A stretch of DNA of 48,271 nt, taken from assembly GCA_017474515.1 (NCBI GenBank), contig JAFVHN010000070.1, positions 1 through 48,271 on the forward strand. The letters run 5' to 3'. Shown here one piece after another: positions 43,329 through 48,271 of the stretch; position 1 is the first letter of the stretch, and the number at the start of each line of letters is the position of its first letter. The stretch is from Prevotella sp. GTDB lineage: Bacteria > Bacteroidota > Bacteroidia > Bacteroidales > Bacteroidaceae. The notes under the pieces were generated by a model. That model saw only the letters and a list, made by a program, of their open reading frames with translations. It had not been told where the DNA came from and did not search any database. A program made the translations under genes and the position numbers.

Positions 43329-44731
43329 GAAAACGCACCGTCACCCTTCTGGCCGCCTGTCTGCTTACTTTTCTTCAGGCCAGGGCCGCCATCGAAAGCC
43401 TGCCCGCCGACAAACTGGTGAGCCGGCGGCCGCCCGTGGAGCAACGCCTGTTCCGCTCCACGGCAGTGGAAAAAAAGATTGAGGAGGTGAAAAAACGGCT
43501 CAAGGGCTGGGCACACCTGGCATGGATGTTCGAGAACTGCTACCCCAACACCATCGACACCACCGTGCATTACCGAAAGCAGGGCAACGGCGACGACGAC
43601 ACCTTTGTCTATACCGGCGACATCCACGCCATGTGGCTGCGCGACTCTGGCGCCCAGGTGTGGCCATACGTGGCGCTGGCCAACGACGACCCGCAACTGA
43701 AGGCCATGCTGCGCGGAGTCATCTTGCGCCAGCTGAAATGTATCGTTGAAGACCCTTACGCCAATGCCTTCAACGACGGGCCGACCGGAAGCGAGTGGGA
43801 GAGCGACTACACCGACATGAAACCTGGGCTGCACGAGCGGAAATGGGAAATCGACTCGCTCTGCTTCCCCATCCGCCTGGCGTGGTTCTACTGGACGACC
43901 ACGGGCGACAGCTCCATCTTCGACACAAGGGAATGGCGGGAGGCCGTGGCGGCCATTTTGAGGACTTTCCGCGAGCAACAACGCAAGGACGGCAACGGCC
44001 CTTACCGCTTCATGCGAAAGACGGAGCGGGCGCTCGACACCGTGCAGAACGACGGATACGGACATCCCGTGAGGCCCTGCGGACTCATAGCGTCGATGTT
44101 CAGGCCGTCGGACGATGCCTGCACATTCCCCTTCCTCATTCCTTCCAACCTCTTTGCCGTGAGCATCTTGCGAAAACTGGCCGTCATGGACAGCCGGTTC
44201 TCACAAGAGAGCCAAGCCCTGGCCGACGAAGTGGAGGCCGCCGTTTTCAAATACGGCATTGCCGACCATCCCAAGTACGGGCGCATCTTTGCCTACGAGG
44301 TGGACGGGTTTGGCAACCACCTCTTCATGGACGATGCCAACGTGCCGAGCCTGCTTTCGCTGCCCTATATCGCCGACATCAGCCGGGACGACCCCGTTTA
44401 CCAGAACACGCGGCGCTTCGTGCTCAGCACCGACAATCCTTATTTCTTCCGAGGCACGGCGGCAGAGGGCATCGGCGGACCGCACATCGGACCGGGGTAC
44501 ATCTGGCCCATGAGCATCATTATGAGGGCGCTGACGGCCAACAACAGGGCGGAAAAGGAACAATGCCTGAGGTGGTTGGAAAACACCGACGGGGGGACGG
44601 GATTCATGCACGAGAGCTTTTGGCAGGACAACCCCGCACGGTTCACGCGAAAATGGTTCGCGTGGGCCAACTCCCTTTTCGGTGAACTGGTCGTCAACAT
44701 GGCCGATGAAGGGGTTTTTAGTGAAGAGTGA
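43325..44731 (+). CDS. Glycoside hydrolase family 125 exo-alpha-1,6-mannosidase
   Basis: 468 residues with a signal peptide (MRKRTVTLLAACLLTFLQARA). It has the GH125 (formerly DUF1237) order: FENCYPNTIDTTV, FVYTGDIHAMWLRDSGAQVWPY, YANAFNDGPTGSEWESDYTDMKPGLHERKWEIDSL, GLIASMFRPSDDA, EGIGGPHIGPGYIWPMSIIM. Members are metal-independent and remove alpha-1,6-linked mannose, complementing the GH92 enzyme; its start overlaps the GH92 stop (ATGA), so the two are made in step. The last three codons (Ser-Glu-Glu) and the stop are formed by an AGTGAAGAGTGA repeat word, so the natural C-terminus may have been altered by the repeat. Confidence 0.93.
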   Translation: MRKRTVTLLAACLLTFLQARAAIESLPADKLVSRRPPVEQRLFRSTAVEKKIEEVKKRLKGWAHLAWMFENCYPNTIDTTVHYRKQGNGDDDTFVYTGDIHAMWLRDSGAQVWPYVALANDDPQLKAMLRGVILRQLKCIVEDPYANAFNDGPTGSEWESDYTDMKPGLHERKWEIDSLCFPIRLAWFYWTTTGDSSIFDTREWREAVAAILRTFREQQRKDGNGPYRFMRKTERALDTVQNDGYGHPVRPCGLIASMFRPSDDACTFPFLIPSNLFAVSILRKLAVMDSRFSQESQALADEVEAAVFKYGIADHPKYGRIFAYEVDGFGNHLFMDDANVPSLLSLPYIADISRDDPVYQNTRRFVLSTDNPYFFRGTAAEGIGGPHIGPGYIWPMSIIMRALTANNRAEKEQCLRWLENTDGGTGFMHESFWQDNPARFTRKWFAWANSLFGELVVNMADEGVFSEE

Positions 44732-44880
44732 AAAGTGAAGAGTGAAGAATTTGCTGCCGCCTTTTTTAAAGTGAAGAGTGAAGAGTGAAAAATGAAGAGT
44801 GAAAAATTGAAAAGGTGAAAAGGCTGCCGTCATCACTATCGTCTAAACTCCTAAACTCCTAAACTCCTGAACTCCAAAAT
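44720..44880. repeat. Composite low-complexity island after the GH125 gene
   Basis: AGTGAAGAGTGAAAAGTGA words with TTTGCTGCCGCC inside (44720-44800), then AATTGAAAAGGTGAAAAGG, CTGCCGTCATCACTATCGTC and three TAAACTCC words. Same block order as read on the minus strand at 48075-47955 and partly at 39090-39378. No promoter seen ahead of the following gene. Confidence 0.88.
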
Positions 44881-44910
44881 AATAATATAAACATCTTAAA
44901 AGAAATAAAT

Positions 44911-45390
44911 ATGGAAAAACTGATTATCAATTCTTACGATGAGTTTGCCAGCCACCTGGGCGAAGAACTCGGGCACTCCGACTGGCTTGAAGTGGACCAG
45001 GAGCGCATCAACCTGTTTGCCGATGCCACCCTCGACCACCAGTGGATTCACGTCGATGTGGAGCGTGCGCAGCGCGAAAGCCAATACAAGAGCACCATTG
45101 CCCACGGCTATCTCACCCTCTCGTTGTTGCCGTATCTTTGGAACCAGATTATCGACGTGCGCAACATCAAGATGCAGGTGAACTACGGCATGGACCAGAT
45201 GCGCTTCGGCCTGCCCGTTGTCACCGGCAGCCGCATTCGCCTGGTCACCAAGCTCCACAACATTGCCGACCTGCGCGGCATCTGCAGGGCTGAAATAAAG
45301 TTCACCATCGAGATAGAGGGGCAGCGAAGGCCGGCCCTCGAGGGCATCGCCTCCTTCCTCTATTATTTCAATAAACAGAAATCGGAATGA
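44911..45390 (+). CDS. MaoC-like (R)-specific enoyl-CoA hydratase / dehydratase
   Basis: 159-residue single hot-dog fold. The hydratase-2 motif is visible as FADATLDHQWIHVDVERA (Asp and His expected to be catalytic), followed by STIAHGYLTLSLLPYLW, which lines the substrate tunnel. The C-terminal strands (CRAEIKFTIEIEGQRRPALEG) complete the fold. Members hydrate (R)-3-hydroxyacyl-CoA thioesters. The natural substrate is unclear. Cytoplasmic. The final codons and stop (AAA TCG GAA TGA) run straight into GGAATGAGGAATTAGG repeats, so the last residues may be repeat-derived. Confidence 0.88.
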   Translation: MEKLIINSYDEFASHLGEELGHSDWLEVDQERINLFADATLDHQWIHVDVERAQRESQYKSTIAHGYLTLSLLPYLWNQIIDVRNIKMQVNYGMDQMRFGLPVVTGSRIRLVTKLHNIADLRGICRAEIKFTIEIEGQRRPALEGIASFLYYFNKQKSE

Positions 45391-45580
45391 GGAATTAGGA
45401 ATGAGGAATGAGGAGTTAGGAATTAGGAATGAGGAGTTTGGAATGAGGAGTTAGGAATGAGGAATTAGGAATTAGGAGTTAGGAATGAGGAATTAGGAAT
45501 TAGGAATGAGGAGTTTGGAATGAGGAATTAGGAATGAGGAATGAGGAGTTTGGAATGAGGAATGAGGAGTTGGGAATGAT
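45384..45580. repeat. Low-complexity island, GGAATTAGGAATGAGG type
   Basis: About 25 head-to-tail copies of seven- to eight-base words (GGAATTA, GGAATGA, GGAGTTA, GGAGTTT). The stop codon of the MaoC-like gene is part of the first word. Unlike the island at 1651 there is no complementary arm. Confidence 0.9.
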
Positions 45581-45599
45581 TGCCGACAATCAGATGGCG

Positions 45600-46001
45600 G
45601 CAGCAATTTTTTCACTCTTCACTCTTCACTTTAAAAAATGGCGGCAGCAAATTTTTCACTCTTCACTCTTCACATTTCACTTAAAAAGGCTTTTCACTTA
45701 AAAAGGCTCTTCGCATTTTATTTGTTTTAATTTGTGGAAATAATTAGTTATAATTCGTTCAAATTTGTTTCAAAGAAAAGACCAATTTAGTTTAGAGTTT
45801 TTAGTTACGAATTATTTCGTTGCATTTTTTCTACTTGAAGCGGGTGATGGCGGCAGCAAATTTTTCACTCTTCACTCTTCACTTTTCACTTAAAAGGCTC
45901 TTCACATTTTATTAGTTTTAATTTGTGGAAATAATTAGTTGTAATTCGTTCAAATTTGTTTCAAAGAAAAGACCAATTAGTTTAGAGTTTTTATTTACGA
46001 C
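45600..46001. repeat. Two ~190 bp direct repeats with TCACTCTTCACT words
   Basis: GGCGGCAGCAA, TTTTTCACTCTTCACTCTTC and a ~105 bp AT-rich segment (from about 45724 and again from 45915, spacing 191 bases) occur twice. The second copy ends in the last codons and stop of the TPR gene; the first copy ends in a mimic of those codons (minus strand Ala-Thr-Lys-stop at 45812). The tail of that gene has therefore been duplicated or captured. Confidence 0.85.
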
Positions 46002-47942
46002 TTATTTCGTCGCCAATTTTTCATTCTTAAACCGCTCGCGCAGCCTATCATCGAAGTCCTGCGGCCTCCCGTCGGTCCTGAACACCTTTTTCATCAAGGA
46101 GCGGCGTTTCTTGGCTATAAAGGCGTAATTCCTCATCATGATGTTTGCGATGGCCGACGGAGTGAAGTCGAGCAAGAGCAGCAGGCAGATGTCGTATTCC
46201 TCGTCGCTCAGCCGGAATTTGTTGCGCAGCAGGGTCCTCAATGTCGGGTTCTCCGCCTCCATGGCGGCATGGAGCTGCTGCCATTCGTCGTCGGTGAGAC
46301 TGTCTGAAGGATGCTGCACCGCGCGGCATACCTTTGCGTAGATGTCGGTGCTGAAGACATTGTTGAAGACAGGGGCGGCCACCGGCTGTGCCGCCTCATA
46401 TTGTTCTATGCGCCTGTGCATCAATGCCGCCAAGGCCTTCTTTTCCTCTATCTCCGTTTCCATGTCGCCGAGTGCGCGTTGAAGATCGCGGATGCTCGAC
46501 TCCCGGCTGTGCAGTTGTCCGCGCAGCTCTTTCATCTTGTCGTTCTTCAAAGCTAACGACCGCTTCTTGTTCTCAAGGTCATGCGACATCATGCCCACCT
46601 GCTCTTGGTATGCTCTTGTTGTTTCCTCATACTTTTTCTCCAGGCTTGACAGCTGTTTGAGCGTGGTGTCCAATTCTCGACGGTCGGCCAAGTACATGTC
46701 GCGCATGGCGGAAAGCTCGGCCTTTTTGTTTTTGAGCCTGCGCCGGATTTTCCAGAACAGGAAGGCCAGGACAGCCAGGAGCACCAGGAACCCTGTCAGG
46801 AGAATGGCGAGGCGTTTCTCGGCACGTTCCTTCTTGACCTGGCTGGCCTGTGCCTGCATCACGCTGCGCGTGTAGTCGTATTCGGCTTTCATCTGAAGCA
46901 TGCCGTCCGCCTCCGCGCGGCTGTAGGCTGAGTCGTTCAGCTGCCCCGACAGGCGCAGGTACTTTGCCACAGAGTCGTTCCTTCCCCTCGCCTCGTAAAC
47001 CCGCGCAAGACCCTCGCAGGCCGCTATGTGGTCGTTCAAATTCAGGCCGTCGCGCTGCAGGCGGCGGAAATAAATCTCCGCGGAATCCGGCTTGTGGACG
47101 GCCATGTAGTACATGCCCTTGTTGTAATAATAGATTTCATGGCCCTCAAGGGCGGTGCCGTCGGGAAGAACGAACCCCGAGCTGTCCTCGTAGATGGCGA
47201 GAAACTGGCGTGCCTTGTCGGTCTGTCCCAACGACAACACGGCGCTCACGCTGGAACCCATAATCATGGCAGCATAATCGTTATTTCCCTTTTCTCTGAA
47301 ATAGCGGATTTCTTTTTCGCGGATGGACATGGTGGTGTCAAGTTGCCCCAAAAACTCGTATGCGTTTGCCCGCAGAGTTGAATATATATGGGCAGTTAGT
47401 GTGTCTTTGTCTTTTAAGCTATATCGCTCCGCTGTCTCAAGAGCCTTTATATCATAACGTCGGAGGGCTTTATTCCTGAAAATCTTTGATGTCTGGGAAT
47501 AAACACGAGAAAGAAGGCCGAAGTCCGCGTCTGGCATGGTGGTGTCAGCCTTGGCCACGGCTTCCAGGTATTCCTGTAGGGCGGCGGGACTCTCGCCCAT
47601 GTCGGCATAGGCACGGCCAAGCAGGTAGTGGGCAAGCACCTGCTCGTTGGGCGTGCCGTGGCGGTCGAACCATTTTGTCAAGAGCAGGGGAATACTGTCG
47701 GAACGGAACACCGTGTCGCATTTGTTCATGCCCTGCTGCCGCAACAGCAGCCACCGCATGCGCTGCCCCTCCGTCATGGCCGTGCTGTCCTTCGTCGTGA
47801 TGTTGAGCAACAGGCCGAGGGCGGAGTCGGGCCGCGTGTCCATCAGCGCGGCAGCCTGCTCCATGGCCACCCGCGCCGGCTGGTTCTCCACGCACGCCGT
47901 CAGCAGCAGAAGCGTCAAGATGACTGGGAAAACACGTTTCAT
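46002..47942 (-). CDS. Membrane-anchored TPR protein with coiled coil and LuxR-like DNA-binding tail
   Basis: 646 residues. The N-terminus is a lipoprotein-type signal with lipobox L-T-A-C (C17). Residues ~25-370 are TPR-like helical repeats (AHYLLGRAYADMGESPAALQEYLEAVAKAD, IYYYNKGMYYMAVHKPDSAEIYFRRL). A single membrane segment (378-398, LAILLTGFLVLLAVLAFLFW) and a basic stop follow, then a long coiled coil (401-510), and at 575-622 a helix-turn-helix resembling LuxR tails (LSDEEYDICLLLLLDFTPSAIANIMM, then KKRRSLMKKVF). TPRs would be periplasmic and the tail cytoplasmic, so the protein could pass a signal from outside to DNA. Such TPR/HTH regulators are common in Bacteroidetes; target unknown. 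Confidence 0.78.
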   Translation of the reverse strand: MKRVFPVILTLLLLTACVENQPARVAMEQAAALMDTRPDSALGLLLNITTKDSTAMTEGQRMRWLLLRQQGMNKCDTVFRSDSIPLLLTKWFDRHGTPNEQVLAHYLLGRAYADMGESPAALQEYLEAVAKADTTMPDADFGLLSRVYSQTSKIFRNKALRRYDIKALETAERYSLKDKDTLTAHIYSTLRANAYEFLGQLDTTMSIREKEIRYFREKGNNDYAAMIMGSSVSAVLSLGQTDKARQFLAIYEDSSGFVLPDGTALEGHEIYYYNKGMYYMAVHKPDSAEIYFRRLQRDGLNLNDHIAACEGLARVYEARGRNDSVAKYLRLSGQLNDSAYSRAEADGMLQMKAEYDYTRSVMQAQASQVKKERAEKRLAILLTGFLVLLAVLAFLFWKIRRRLKNKKAELSAMRDMYLADRRELDTTLKQLSSLEKKYEETTRAYQEQVGMMSHDLENKKRSLALKNDKMKELRGQLHSRESSIRDLQRALGDMETEIEEKKALAALMHRRIEQYEAAQPVAAPVFNNVFSTDIYAKVCRAVQHPSDSLTDDEWQQLHAAMEAENPTLRTLLRNKFRLSDEEYDICLLLLLDFTPSAIANIMMRNYAFIAKKRRSLMKKVFRTDGRPQDFDDRLRERFKNEKLATK

Positions 47943-48157
47943 AGGGCAAATAAAATTTTTTAAACTGAAGTTTAGGAGTTTAGGAGTTTAGAAGTTTAGG
48001 AGTTTAGACGATAGTGTGGAGGCGCAGCCTTTTCACCTTTTCAACCTTTCACCTTTTCACTTTTTAAGAAAGTGGCACCCGGATGCGCGGCGTAGCAGAT
48101 GAGTGAAATTCCAATCCTCTTCCGCGCAGTGCCGGGTACACACTCTCAACTAATCAT
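47943..48157. repeat. Composite low-complexity island upstream of the TPR gene
   Basis: AGGAGTTTAGGAGTTTAG words (47968-48007), GACGATAGTG, then CAGCCTTTTCACCTTTTCAA. Read on the minus strand this is the block order seen at 44780-44880. About 48076-48157 is unique sequence in which nothing is recognised. Confidence 0.8.
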
Positions 48158-48271
48158 TCATCTTGAAATCACTTTCCTCGTCACTCCGTCCTTCCTGACG
48201 ATGTTCACTCCCCTCTGCAAGCCCACGCCGCCTGCACGTCCCTTCGCCGACAAGGCGCCGTCGGGGCGGTA
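48158..48271 (-). CDS. C-terminal end of a secreted protein, cut by window edge
   Basis: The last 37 codons of a minus-strand gene that continues beyond the window. It reads YRPDGALSAKGRAGGVGLQ, then RGVNIVRKDGVTRKVISR and TGA. The Gly-x-Asn-Ile-Val-Arg...Asp-Gly...Lys-Val pattern is a very common end of exported Bacteroidales proteins and is a variant of the tail seen in the proteins at 3580, 17150 and 20879. Nothing can be said of the rest of the protein. Confidence 0.7.
   Translation of the reverse strand, partial: YRPDGALSAKGRAGGVGLQRGVNIVRKDGVTRKVISR

Overview
The window looks like a chromosomal segment of a GC-rich member of the Bacteroidales, most likely Prevotellaceae-like. The evidence is: promoters of the Bacteroidetes type (TTTG, 19-22 bp, TAnnTTTG); A-rich leaders instead of Shine-Dalgarno sites; exported proteins ending in a Gly-Gln...Arg-Gly-x-Tyr-Ile...Gly-Lys-Lys-Val tail; a BspA-type protein; a class III fructose-bisphosphatase; and GH9, GH92 and GH125 glycosidases. 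No rRNA, tRNA, CRISPR array, insertion sequence or prophage was recognised.

Layout. 1-2442: the end of a GH9 glucanase and an MgtC-like membrane protein. 2443-3579: a repeat-filled spacer. 3580-16164: three long plus-strand genes, namely an exported protein with two ribosomal L7/L12-like domains followed by nested Fn3/adhesin modules, a giant DUF4011-type helicase-nuclease (candidate anti-phage protein), and an exported M16 protease. 16165-17149: a second repeat-filled spacer, largely the reverse complement of the first. 17150-22792: a pair of secreted leucine-rich-repeat proteins. 23317-27782: an outer-membrane barrel on the minus strand, then a plus-strand run of higB-higA toxin-antitoxin, a 60-residue unknown protein and a UvrD-type helicase with a DEDDh exonuclease inserted in it. 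28049-40242: minus-strand housekeeping genes: purU; hisH-hisA-hisF-hisIE; ftsE; lysC; lysA; two glycosyltransferases; fbp. 41127-45390: overlapping GH92 and GH125 alpha-mannosidase genes and a MaoC-like hydratase. 46002-48271: a membrane-anchored TPR regulator and the tail of another secreted protein.

Working together. hisH/hisA/hisF/hisIE make four consecutive steps of histidine synthesis. lysC and lysA are the first and last enzymes of the diaminopimelate-lysine route. The GH92/GH125 pair should trim alpha-1,2 and alpha-1,6 mannose from mannan or N-glycans outside the cytoplasm.

The most unusual content is between genes. There are five copies of a ~210 bp palindromic element with direct-repeat ends; about seven GC-rich palindromic (BIME-like) repeats; modular low-complexity islands that start exactly at stop codons and in two cases encode the last residues of the gene; a 76 bp tandem repeat that multiplies the purU promoter; and two inverted ~0.8 kb composite repeats bracketing a 13 kb block. 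Among proteins, the exported tandem L7/L12-like domains are the strongest novelty. All family assignments come from reading motifs; no database search was run.
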